This document shows positions 55,877 to 63,548 of a stretch of DNA of 64,000 nucleotides, piece after piece (the first letter of the stretch is position 1; every line of letters begins with the position of its first letter). The stretch lies in NCBI GenBank assembly GCA_964520425.1, contig CAZFMX010000001.1:61911-125910 (forward strand), in the 5' to 3' direction. The notes beneath the pieces were generated by a model. It saw only the letters and a program-made list of their open reading frames with translations. It was not told where the DNA came from and made no database searches. The position numbers and the translations under genes are program-made. This stretch comes from JAFGFY01 sp964520425 (GTDB lineage: Bacteria; Desulfobacterota; DSM-4660; Desulfatiglandales; HGW-15).

Positions 55877-57100
55877 ATGAAGAGAGTTTTAATGCTTTTC
55901 ACATCCATACTGCTCTTTTTCCCTCTTGCGGATCTAGCCGCGGAGACCGGCTATGTGGTCGGACACGTGAGTTATAAGGTGACAATGCCGGAAGGAGATC
56001 CAGAAGGGGAGGGAGGAATGCCCGGAATAGCTGGGCATCAGAGTAAGGAGTTTGAAATCGAGATTGCCTGTGTGAAAGATGACTACTCACAAAGATTGAT
56101 TAAGGCCAAAACTGACAAAGATGGGTACTTCTATTTGGCTGATCAGCCTCTTGATGGTCTATATCGGGTGGCCTCCATCCATGGCCCCGATTTTCCACTG
56201 ATCCCTATCATTGTTCCTCCACCCGATCCGGGAACCGATGCTACGGGAAAGATGTTTATTCTCTTCAGCTCGCGGTACGAAGCGAATGCCCCCATCATTG
56301 ATGTGGGTGAAACGATAGTGGAACTTTTAATGCTAGACTCAGGTGAGGAAGCCCCGACTCAAATCATTGTTGAAAGAGAGTACGGAAACGGAAAAGCGGT
56401 TTTGGATTCGAGGAAGGAAAAGCCCTTTGATCGAATAGAAGGCCATTACGGATATGCCGGTTTAGAGTATTATGCCAACTCCGGCTCCAAGGATCTTCAA
56501 CGTATTGCCCAACTGGCACTGAAAAACCGCCGACAATTCGACAGAGCGGAATACGTGAAAGAGGAGGCAGATAAGCTCCGGGAAAATGATGGAGAGGCCG
56601 CCATAGCCAAATATCGCGAAGCGGTTCAGAGTTACCCGGCCTATCCCGACGCCTGGGATGCCCTTGTCGGTTTGTTGGCGGATATGGAGCGCAAAGAGGA
56701 GGCGGTATCTACCCTGGAAGAGGCGATGCAGAATTGCACATCTCCGAATGCACTTTATGTGCATTGCCGACTGGCCGCTGAATACTATATGGTCGCCGGT
56801 AATGCCAAGAAGGCAATCCCTCACTATGAGAAGTATCTAAGCCTCCGCCCGGACAACAGCTGGGCCATCGTGTACTTGGCCAAGGCCTATATTGCGGATT
56901 CCCGGTTTAAAGATGCGTATGATACGGTTAACAAGGGGAACAAATCGGTCATTTATTACGCGATTCACTACGATTTTGAGAAGGCGAATCGCATATCCGA
57001 AGCCAAAGAGATGCTTCAAAAAAGCATTTCAACATACAGTGACGGGTCTCTTTCAAAAAACCTGGAAGACATTAAGACGAAGTGGGCAAGTTTGCCCTAG
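55877..57100 (+). CDS. Exported TPR-repeat protein
   Basis: 407 residues. A signal peptide (about 1-22) precedes an N-terminal beta-rich domain (about 25-150, Cna/carboxypeptidase-regulatory-like in its short strands and GYFYLADQPLDGLYRV) and a C-terminal set of TPR-like helical repeats (about 235-395, AIAKYREAVQSYPAYPDAWDA, AIPHYEKYLSLRPDNSWAIV). GGAGGACG lies before the ATG. It sits between the two paralogous exported-protein genes on the opposite strand. Confidence 0.75.
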   Translation: MKRVLMLFTSILLFFPLADLAAETGYVVGHVSYKVTMPEGDPEGEGGMPGIAGHQSKEFEIEIACVKDDYSQRLIKAKTDKDGYFYLADQPLDGLYRVASIHGPDFPLIPIIVPPPDPGTDATGKMFILFSSRYEANAPIIDVGETIVELLMLDSGEEAPTQIIVEREYGNGKAVLDSRKEKPFDRIEGHYGYAGLEYYANSGSKDLQRIAQLALKNRRQFDRAEYVKEEADKLRENDGEAAIAKYREAVQSYPAYPDAWDALVGLLADMERKEEAVSTLEEAMQNCTSPNALYVHCRLAAEYYMVAGNAKKAIPHYEKYLSLRPDNSWAIVYLAKAYIADSRFKDAYDTVNKGNKSVIYYAIHYDFEKANRISEAKEMLQKSISTYSDGSLSKNLEDIKTKWASLP

Positions 57101-57255
57101 TGGGAAGAGCCGTAAATCTAACTCATTCATTGTTTGACCGGCTTTTCTGCCGGATTTCGATTCATCGGCCTGAGGGTCACGCTTGGAAGTAGAGGTAATA
57201 GAATGGTATCTCAGAAATGTGAAAGAGGTTTCTGCTCTGTACCTCTTTAATTCGC

Positions 57256-57729
57256 TTATCTTATTTGTCCATAGATGGGCATATAGTAGTACACGACCTT
57301 TCCCTTTTCAGTGATATCATCATATTCAAGGATTATATTGACATTCGTACCGACCCAACTATATTTCTCATCGTACCTGTTTGCCTGATAGCCTTTCCCA
57401 TACCGGTTAAACAATGCCGTTTTAATAGTCTGGAAGTTCGGGGGGGATTTGAAATCCAGTACACCCCCGCAGAGTTTCTTTTCATAAAAAATATAGATCA
57501 CCATTTTAAGACGGGCATCCCCCATGGTCATGTCTTCATTTTTTTTTGTGTAGTACTCAAGAGGATTCTGTGTAGAGACTTTGGTAAAGCCTTTGAGCTC
57601 ATGATAATCTGTTCCCCACTCTATACCCCTGAAGCCATTGGGCTCGTCCTGGAAGGCCCTCGCAGGTTGAAACCATACAAGCACAAGGATTAAAATCAAA
57701 CCTCCCCAACTGATTTTGGTATATGTCAT
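57256..57729 (-). CDS. Exported protein, paralogue 2 of a duplicated pair
   Basis: 157 residues. A signal peptide (TYTKISWGGLILILVLVWFQ then PARA) precedes GFRGIEWGTDYHELKGFTKV, VIYIFYEKKLCGGVLDFKS and NIILEYDDITEKGKVVYYY, co-linear with the gene at 54855. It starts behind GGGAGGGATTGATCAC. The gene, leader, promoter and about 150 bp upstream are duplicated. Confidence 0.75.
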   Translation of the reverse strand: MTYTKISWGGLILILVLVWFQPARAFQDEPNGFRGIEWGTDYHELKGFTKVSTQNPLEYYTKKNEDMTMGDARLKMVIYIFYEKKLCGGVLDFKSPPNFQTIKTALFNRYGKGYQANRYDEKYSWVGTNVNIILEYDDITEKGKVVYYYMPIYGQIR

Positions 57730-57761
57730 GTGATCAATCCCTCCCGAACATGGCACAGGAC

Positions 57762-57794
57762 AAAAAAGCCCAATTTCTCACATGAGAAATTGGG
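57762..57794 (-). terminator. Terminator-like hairpin in the leader of paralogue 2
   Basis: On the minus strand CCCAATTTCTCA pairs perfectly with TGAGAAATTGGG, followed by a run of six T. It lies between promoter and start codon as in paralogue 1. Confidence 0.7.
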
Positions 57795-57861
57795 TCTCTA
57801 TGATTCGTCCATACGCCCCCTCTCGGATTAAAGGTTTATGGTCACTTATTATTATAATCTA

Positions 57862-57890
57862 AATTTAGCAAAAATAAGAATCTTTGTCAA
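57862..57890 (-). promoter_or_regulatory. Sigma-70-type promoter of paralogue 2
   Basis: On the minus strand TTGACA (57885-57890) and TAAATT (57862-57867) are exactly 17 bp apart, and the spacer ends TTTTTGC as in the promoter at 26235. Confidence 0.6.
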
Positions 57891-58022
57891 GTTTTAAGTG
57901 TAAAAAGAGTTATAAGTCAGGATTTTCTGAATGAAAAGCCCGCTCGTCAGCACACAGGAGGGTAACATAACGGCGTGATGGGTCGAGTAGATGGGAAATT
58001 GACAGAAAGAGCGACCCGAAAA

Positions 58023-58060
58023 ACAAGGCTTTTGAGCGTGATAGTGCTCAAAAGCCTTCT
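58023..58060 (-). terminator. Intrinsic terminator of tRNA-Leu
   Basis: On the minus strand AAGGCTTTTGAGC pairs perfectly with GCTCAAAAGCCTT around ACTATCAC, then GTTTTT. It lies about 40 nt after the tRNA. Confidence 0.8.
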
Positions 58061-58095
58061 CCGGTTGGGAGTTATGTCAACGGATACTCTAAAAA

Positions 58096-58182
58096 TGGTG
58101 CCGAAGGCGAGACTCGAACTCGCACACCCCTGCGGGCACTAGACCCTGAACCTAGCGCGTCTACCAGTTCCGCCACTTCGGC
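58096..58182 (-). tRNA. tRNA-Leu, anticodon CAG
   Basis: 87 nt including an encoded CCA end. The acceptor stem GCCGAAG pairs with CTTCGGC; the anticodon stem CTAGG/TCTAG encloses TTCAGGG, giving anticodon CAG. A long variable arm (about 14 nt) and the T-arm GTTCGAGTC are normal for tRNA-Leu. It is followed by its own terminator. Confidence 0.93.
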
Positions 58183-58264
58183 AAGGATAGGGTTGATATT
58201 TTTTTCACAAATACTTATATTACAAGCTTAGTTTTGTCAAGATAGAACTCAACTCCTGATCCAC

Positions 58265-58375
58265 CATCAAGGTGTCATCTGCTGCGTTGCCTTCGGTCGC
58301 TTCTCCTTGCGGCGTATTGTTTATACGCCTCAGTCGGCACTCCTCGGTGCCTTGCATCTAACACCTTGCTGGTGC
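58265..58375. repeat. Palindromic intergenic element
   Basis: GGTGTCATCTGCTGCGTTGCC at one end and GGTGCCTTGCATCTAACACC at the other form imperfect inverted arms around GCGTAT/ATACGC. I recall near-identical elements in other deltaproteobacterial genomes, so it appears to be a dispersed repeat. Only one copy lies here. Confidence 0.5.
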
Positions 58376-58453
58376 TCAGGGATTGAATAACATCCGTAAT
58401 TATCATTAGTCATCAATAGATTTGATGGTGGCTTTTGGCAACTTGATTCTGGA

Positions 58454-58596
58454 GAGACCTTTGAAAAATGCTCAATTTTGTTCAAGGTCAAGGAAGGCGA
58501 GAATTCTAACCACAGGAATACCCTTAAGTATTTCGAGGATTAGAATTTGAGCCTGACGCCGAGATTGGGAAAAAGGGGGCGTTTTTCAAAGGTCTC
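58454..58596. mobile_element. Family 2 MITE-like element, copy 3
   Basis: 143 bp with inverted ends GAGACCTTTGAAAAA and TTTTTCAAAGGTCTC, flanked by CTGGA duplications (58449-58453, 58597-58601). It has nested inverted pairs inside (ATTCTAA/TTAGAAT, AATAC/GTATT). Same length as copy 1. Confidence 0.9.
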
Positions 58597-58627
58597 CTGG
58601 AGTCTTCTCTGTGGGGAAGGTTTTTCA

Positions 58628-59566
58628 ATGCACATTGTCTATGATCTCAATGAACTGACAGGACCTGTCAGGAATCCCGTCCTGACCATAGGAAACTTTG
58701 ATGGTGTTCATAAGGGGCATCTAGCCCTTTTTGATAAGGTGATGGAGAGGGCAAAGGCTATCAACGGTCAATCAGTTGTCATGACCTTTGACCCGCATCC
58801 CATAAAGGTCATGAGCCCGGGAAACGGACCTCCTCTCATCACACCTATTGAACAGAAGTTGGAGTTGATTTCGAATACCGGAATAGATCTCATTATCTGC
58901 CTTGCTTTTACCCTTGAATTCGCGTCCATGTCAGCGGAGGATTTTGTCCACGATATCCTTATGGATAGACTTGATATAAGAGAGATCGTGGTAGGCTACG
59001 ATTACACGTTTGGGTATAAGCGCCAAGGGGATGTTTCTCTTCTGAGAGAGATGGGGGACAAATTGGGTTTCAGAGTACATGTGACAGGTCCCATCCATCT
59101 GGATAACACCGTGGTATCAAGCACATCCATAAGAAAATTCATTGAGCAAGGGAACCTTGTCAATGCAAAGAAGTTATTGGGCCGGGACTATCAGATCCGC
59201 GGGACGGTTATCAAAGGAAAAGGGAGGGGAGGGAGACTTCTGGGTTTTCCCACTGCCAACCTCAAATCTGTAGACGAATTGATCCCAAAAAGGGGGGTGT
59301 ATGCAGTCACCGTGAGGGTCGATGATAAGAACTACTATGGCGTGGCCAATATCGGATATAATCCCACATTCGGCGATGACGCCCTATCCATCGAGACTCA
59401 TCTGCTTGATTTTTCTGAAAATATTGTTGGCAAATTGATTGAGGTCAAGTTTATTCAGCGACTTAGAGATGAGAAGAATTTTAGTGATGTGAAAGAATTG
59501 TCAGACAAGATTACTCAAGACATCGCGCAGGCAAGGAAATTGATGCAACCCCTTTTAAAGGACTAA
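58628..59566 (+). CDS. ribF: Bifunctional riboflavin kinase/FAD synthetase
   Basis: 312 residues. The N-terminal FAD synthetase domain has TIGNFDGVHKGH and SSTSIRKFIEQGN; the C-terminal riboflavin kinase domain has GRGGRLLGFPTANL and YGVANIGYNPTFG. Full length. It makes FMN and FAD from riboflavin. ATG 58628 is preferred because it sits behind GGGGAAGG; an upstream open frame reaches 58547 through the MITE. FMN made here could supply ApbE downstream. Confidence 0.95.
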   Translation: MHIVYDLNELTGPVRNPVLTIGNFDGVHKGHLALFDKVMERAKAINGQSVVMTFDPHPIKVMSPGNGPPLITPIEQKLELISNTGIDLIICLAFTLEFASMSAEDFVHDILMDRLDIREIVVGYDYTFGYKRQGDVSLLREMGDKLGFRVHVTGPIHLDNTVVSSTSIRKFIEQGNLVNAKKLLGRDYQIRGTVIKGKGRGGRLLGFPTANLKSVDELIPKRGVYAVTVRVDDKNYYGVANIGYNPTFGDDALSIETHLLDFSENIVGKLIEVKFIQRLRDEKNFSDVKELSDKITQDIAQARKLMQPLLKD

Positions 59567-59570
59567 AAAC

Positions 59571-60587
59571 TTGACCAAGTCTTTGAACTGGAAACTTTGG
59601 GCGGGACTGCTCGTGGGTGCCCTGTTCCTGTATCTGGCCTTTAGAGAGGTCGATTTTGGTCAGATGTGGGATTCTCTCAGAAACGCCAATTATTGGTATT
59701 TACTGCCTGCCACTCTCATCATTCTTTTCAGTCACTTTCTGCGTGCTTTTCGATGGCGCTACCTGCTTGATCCCGTAAAACGCGTGAATACCCCCAGTCT
59801 ATTCTCCGCACTGATGATCGGCTATGGGGCGAATATAGTCATGCCTGCTCATCTGGGGGAATTTTTACGTGCCTATGTTTTGAGTCAAAAGCACAAAATC
59901 CCTACGGGGTCTGTTTTTGCAACCATCGTGATGGAACGTATCATCGATGTGTTTTCACTGCTTGTGCTCATGTTCTTGACTGTTTTGATTCATCCGTTTC
60001 CGGAGTGGGTCGTCAAAAGTGGATATATCATGTTTACCGCTACCCTCGGCCTGTTTGTTTTCTTGGTTTTCTTTAAAAAATTTCCCAAAAGAACCGACAT
60101 GTTTCTTCACATTATTCTGAAACCGGTTCCCGAGCGAATTGGGTCCAGAATCAAGAGAAGTGTGGAGCGTTTCTTTTCAGGTATCCTGCCGTTGAAACGG
60201 CGGTGTGATTATGTCGCAGTCGTTCTTCTCTCTGTCTCTATTTGGATCTGCTATGGTTTTGTGTTTTATGTCTGTTTTCAAGCCTTTGATTTCATTGAAA
60301 CATACAAGCTCCCCTGGTATGCCGGTCTCATACTCCTTGTAATTACGACCATTAGCGTGGTGGTGCCCTCCTCTCCTGGGTACGTGGGCCCTTATCATTA
60401 TCTGTGTCAGATCTCGCTGGCCATGTTCGCCGTACCTGAGAGTCCGGCGCTTTCCTATGCTGCAGTGGTTCATGGTATCAGCTTCCTTCCGGTGTTGGCC
60501 CTGGCCCTGTTATTTGCAAGTTATGAAGGATTCCGAATCCATTCTCCAGATATCAAAGAAGACGCTAATGTTGTGTCTCAGAAGTAG
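59571..60587 (+). CDS. Lysylphosphatidylglycerol synthase TM-like (flippase-like) membrane protein
   Basis: 338 residues with about eight transmembrane helices, beginning LKLWAGLLVGALFLYLAF-like after a TTG start and containing HFLRAFRWRYLL and VVPSSPGYVGPYHY, hallmarks of the UPF0104/LPG-synthase-TM family. Function unknown; some relatives move lipids. It starts 5 nt after ribF, suggesting coupling. The last residues (after KEDA) come from the MITE at 60569, which provides the stop codon. Confidence 0.85.
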   Translation: MTKSLNWKLWAGLLVGALFLYLAFREVDFGQMWDSLRNANYWYLLPATLIILFSHFLRAFRWRYLLDPVKRVNTPSLFSALMIGYGANIVMPAHLGEFLRAYVLSQKHKIPTGSVFATIVMERIIDVFSLLVLMFLTVLIHPFPEWVVKSGYIMFTATLGLFVFLVFFKKFPKRTDMFLHIILKPVPERIGSRIKRSVERFFSGILPLKRRCDYVAVVLLSVSIWICYGFVFYVCFQAFDFIETYKLPWYAGLILLVITTISVVVPSSPGYVGPYHYLCQISLAMFAVPESPALSYAAVVHGISFLPVLALALLFASYEGFRIHSPDIKEDANVVSQK

Positions 60588-60890
60588 CTCGAGTATAAAA
60601 GTGCCCACTGCAGATTCAATGGAGGTATGGGGGTCTCTTTTCAGTTCCACTACCCAAAAGACGCCAGAACCTGTAACCGCCCCCAAAGAGGACAGCGTCC
60701 GGTGGACAGGCACAAGGAATCCCCGTCGCTGTGGGCACATTGTTCGTGGGGCTGCTTCATAATATGCAAAATTATGGTGCCGTTCCACAACCTCCGGAGA
60801 AATGGTGGTGAAACTGAAAAGAGACCCCCATGCCTCCAACGTATCATAGAACCTGCTTAGAATTATTTGAGTTATTTCTGGGACGCGAGA
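60569..60890. mobile_element. Family 1 MITE-like element, copy D
   Basis: 322 bp with ends TGTTGTGTCTCAGA and TCTGGGACGCGAGA, flanked by CTAA duplications (60565-60568, 60891-60894). It enters the 3' end of the flippase-like gene: its first bases encode the last residues and the TAG stop. Removing the element and one CTAA would join the upstream gene in frame with the apbE ATG. Confidence 0.88.
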
Positions 60891-60916
60891 CTAAGATAAA
60901 CTTGCACAGGGGAAAA

Positions 60917-61984
60917 ATGAATCGAAGATCCTTTATCAAACTCTCCGGGCGACTGGTCGCGGGAACAGCATCGGTCGGTATCCTTTCTGTTACATCCCAT
61001 GGGTGTATGTTCAGAAAGAAGTTGCACCGAGTATCCGAGACGCGGATGGCCATGGGGACTTTTGTGACCATGACCCTGATGCATACTTCCCAGGATGAGG
61101 CCGAGGAAGCGATAGACAGGATAGTTGAAGAGATTGATAGGCTGGCTGGCCTGATGGATCGCTTTGATGAGAGTACACCCGTGGCCCGTCTAAACCGTGA
61201 AGGGATTATCGAGGATGCCCCCCCTGAAATGATTGAAGTGATTTCAAGAGGCCTATATTATTATCAGCTCACAGGGGGGAGTTTTGACATTTCTGTCAAG
61301 CCGGTCGTGGACCTTTTCGAAGAGAAAATGGGCCATGGAAAGGAGGTCCTGCCCACGGAAAGGGAACTCAAAGAGGCCCTGGCGTTTGTAGATTCCCATC
61401 AGATTGAGCTTGAAGGACGGAGAGTTTGGTTTAAAAAGCCTGGTATGGGAATCACCCTGGACGGGATTGCCAAAGGCTATGCCGTGGATAAGGCCTCAGA
61501 GATGATGGCGAGCCTTGGCATCAAAAACCATTTAATTAATGCCGGTGGTGATATTCGGACCATGGGATCTAAGGAGGGTAGGAGACCGTGGACTGTAGCG
61601 ATTCAAGATCCCCAAAAAGGGAAGGATTATCCAGATATCGTTCATATGAACGACGGGGCCATTGCCACCTCAGGGGATTATGAGAATTTCTATGATCAGG
61701 AAAGGAGGTTCCACCATATCGTCAATCCCAAAACAGGCCTCTCTCCGGAACAAACCTCGAGCGTCTCGGTGATGGGTACGAAGGCCATGGACGCGGATGC
61801 CCTTGCCACAGCCGTCCTTGTGATGGGACCTGATCAGGGAACCCGGTTCATTGATTCTCTTCCGCAGTATGAAAGTCTGGTTATAACAAAGGATGGTTCT
61901 CAACTGAAATCAAAGGGGTGGAAAAGCGCGGCCAAAGAGTCCCCTCAATTTGATCCAGGAGGCCGGAAAAGGTCTTGGGATTGA
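60917..61984 (+). CDS. apbE: FAD:protein FMN transferase (ApbE), probable Tat lipoprotein
   Basis: 355 residues. The N-terminus MNRRSFIKLSGRLVAG has a twin-arginine motif and a lipobox ending SHGC (Cys30), so it is probably an exported lipoprotein. Family motifs include ETRMAMGTFVTMTL, DGIAKGYAVDKASEMMASLG and INAGGDIRTMG. It attaches FMN covalently to threonines of Rnf/Nqr-type subunits, enzymes common in anaerobes. ATG 60917 follows AGGGGAAAA. Its 3' end overlaps the convergent hflX gene by about 100 bp. Confidence 0.93.
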   Translation: MNRRSFIKLSGRLVAGTASVGILSVTSHGCMFRKKLHRVSETRMAMGTFVTMTLMHTSQDEAEEAIDRIVEEIDRLAGLMDRFDESTPVARLNREGIIEDAPPEMIEVISRGLYYYQLTGGSFDISVKPVVDLFEEKMGHGKEVLPTERELKEALAFVDSHQIELEGRRVWFKKPGMGITLDGIAKGYAVDKASEMMASLGIKNHLINAGGDIRTMGSKEGRRPWTVAIQDPQKGKDYPDIVHMNDGAIATSGDYENFYDQERRFHHIVNPKTGLSPEQTSSVSVMGTKAMDADALATAVLVMGPDQGTRFIDSLPQYESLVITKDGSQLKSKGWKSAAKESPQFDPGGRKRSWD

Positions 61985-63380
61985 GGGCAGAGATCATTAT
62001 CCCTTTAGAGGTTCTGGTTAGGGCGGCAGTCTCAGAACGATCGAGGCGGTCGCATTTGTTTAAGACAAGAAGAGACGGTATGGCCTTCACCCCCAGATTG
62101 GCCAAAACAGTCTCCACGGCCTTTATCTGTTGTTCCATTCTGGGGCTGCTTGCATCCACCACATGGAGCAAGAGATCGGCATCATGGAGTTCCTCAAGGG
62201 TCGCAGCAAAGGCCTCCATCAGATCCTCGGGAAGGTCCCTAATAAAACCGACCGTATCCGTAATAATGACTTCCCTTTCACGGGGGAATCGAAGTCGCCG
62301 GCTGCTTGGGTCCAATGTTTCAAAGAGGCGGTTCCCCACTGTCACTTGGCTATGGGTCAAAGCATTGAGGAGGGTCGATTTGCCTGCATTAGTGTATCCC
62401 ACAATGGAGAGGACAGACAGTCTCTTGGTGTTTCTAAGTCTGCGTCGATCTTTGCGCTGGCGTCGTATCTGTTTGAGCTCTCTGTTGAGTCGGGTGATGC
62501 GTTCCCTGACTCGACGCCGGTTGATTTCCAATTTAGTCTCGCCGGGTCCTCGTCCTCCAATGCCGCCTGTAAGCCGTGACATGGCCGTATTCTTTGTGGC
62601 GAGTCTGGGCAGCATATACTTCAACTGGGCCAGTTCCACCTGGATCTTCCCCTCTCTTGTAACAGCCCTTCTGGAGAAGATGTCAAGGATGAGCTGGCTT
62701 CGGTCGATGATCTTCAACTCCGTGGCGTCTGTCAGGCTTTTGACTTGAGCCGGCGTGAGTTCTTTGTCGAACACCAACAGATTGGAACCGATCTGAAGAC
62801 ACCGAAGGACCAGTTCGGTCAGTTTTCCTTTTCCGATCAATAGACGGGGATTGCCCTTCTTGACGTGTTGGACAACTGCATCTACCACTTCCAGATCGTT
62901 TGACTCGGCAAGGGCCTGAAGTTCGTCTAAGGATTCCTGTGCCTTCCATGTCGGCCCGGAAGTTACTCCAACCAACACGACCCTCTCTTTTTCATGAATC
63001 TTCTGGCTTCCATCTGTTCTCGTTAATTCATCTTCAAGAGACTGGATGAGTGCTAGGAAGTCCGTGTTCAGTTGCCCGATATTAAGGATGGTGGTGGTCT
63101 GATATCCCCGGTCATGATGGTTTCTCGGTAATATATGGGCATAGGAAATGGGGCCGGAAATTCCCTTGTCATCCACCTGGATGGAGACCATTAGGTCGAG
63201 TGCCAGGAGAACTAGGTCCGTGATGTCTTCCTTTGAGAGGGGTTCCCTGTTTAGGTGAGTATGGATGCACCTCAGTCCCTTGAGTCGGCCGACTCCCAGC
63301 CTGACTCTTTGAAGGTCAGGGATCTCGATCCCCTTATTATCTCCAACAATAACATAGGCCACCTTTCCCCGTCGGGTCAC
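61881..63380 (-). CDS. hflX: GTPase HflX, possibly with an upstream N-terminal extension
   Basis: 499 residues from GTG 63380. Core motifs are GVTSGP, GIGGRGPGETKLE, the G1 GYTNAGKSTLLN, DTVGFIRDLP and NKCDR. The ribosome-splitting GTPase family in E. coli starts near residue 133 of this protein; the extra N-terminal section is typical of a longer form. Homology seems to continue upstream of 63380: the open frame runs to 63548 (reading VHGKTAGLKANQLKRLQNLYRR) but contains no ATG, GTG or TTG start. Confidence 0.9.
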   Translation of the reverse strand: MTRRGKVAYVIVGDNKGIEIPDLQRVRLGVGRLKGLRCIHTHLNREPLSKEDITDLVLLALDLMVSIQVDDKGISGPISYAHILPRNHHDRGYQTTTILNIGQLNTDFLALIQSLEDELTRTDGSQKIHEKERVVLVGVTSGPTWKAQESLDELQALAESNDLEVVDAVVQHVKKGNPRLLIGKGKLTELVLRCLQIGSNLLVFDKELTPAQVKSLTDATELKIIDRSQLILDIFSRRAVTREGKIQVELAQLKYMLPRLATKNTAMSRLTGGIGGRGPGETKLEINRRRVRERITRLNRELKQIRRQRKDRRRLRNTKRLSVLSIVGYTNAGKSTLLNALTHSQVTVGNRLFETLDPSSRRLRFPREREVIITDTVGFIRDLPEDLMEAFAATLEELHDADLLLHVVDASSPRMEQQIKAVETVLANLGVKAIPSLLVLNKCDRLDRSETAALTRTSKGIMISALNPKTFSGLLDQIEGTLWPRFSTPLISVENHPLL

Positions 63381-63548
63381 TAAAAGGGCTACCTGTCGTT
63401 TAAACTCAAATGAAAGGGAAGATAACTGGCGGGTCAGGTCATGGGATATAATCTCGTGGTCGGATATCTTGCGGCGGTAAAGATTCTGGAGACGTTTCAG
63501 TTGGTTGGCCTTAAGCCCGGCCGTTTTTCCATGAACTCGATCTATGAC

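Larger units (their letters stand above)
58183..58627. other. Intergenic region with palindromic repeats upstream of ribF
   Basis: About 445 bp. It contains the palindromic element at 58265-58375 and the family 2 MITE at 58454-58596, which ends 31 bp before the ribF start and may affect its expression. No gene is seen. Confidence 0.5.

Noticed and set aside
57265..57693. 142-residue plus-strand frame opposite the exported-protein paralogue
   Set aside because: Shadow frame; the minus-strand gene has a promoter, leader and paralogue at 54855.
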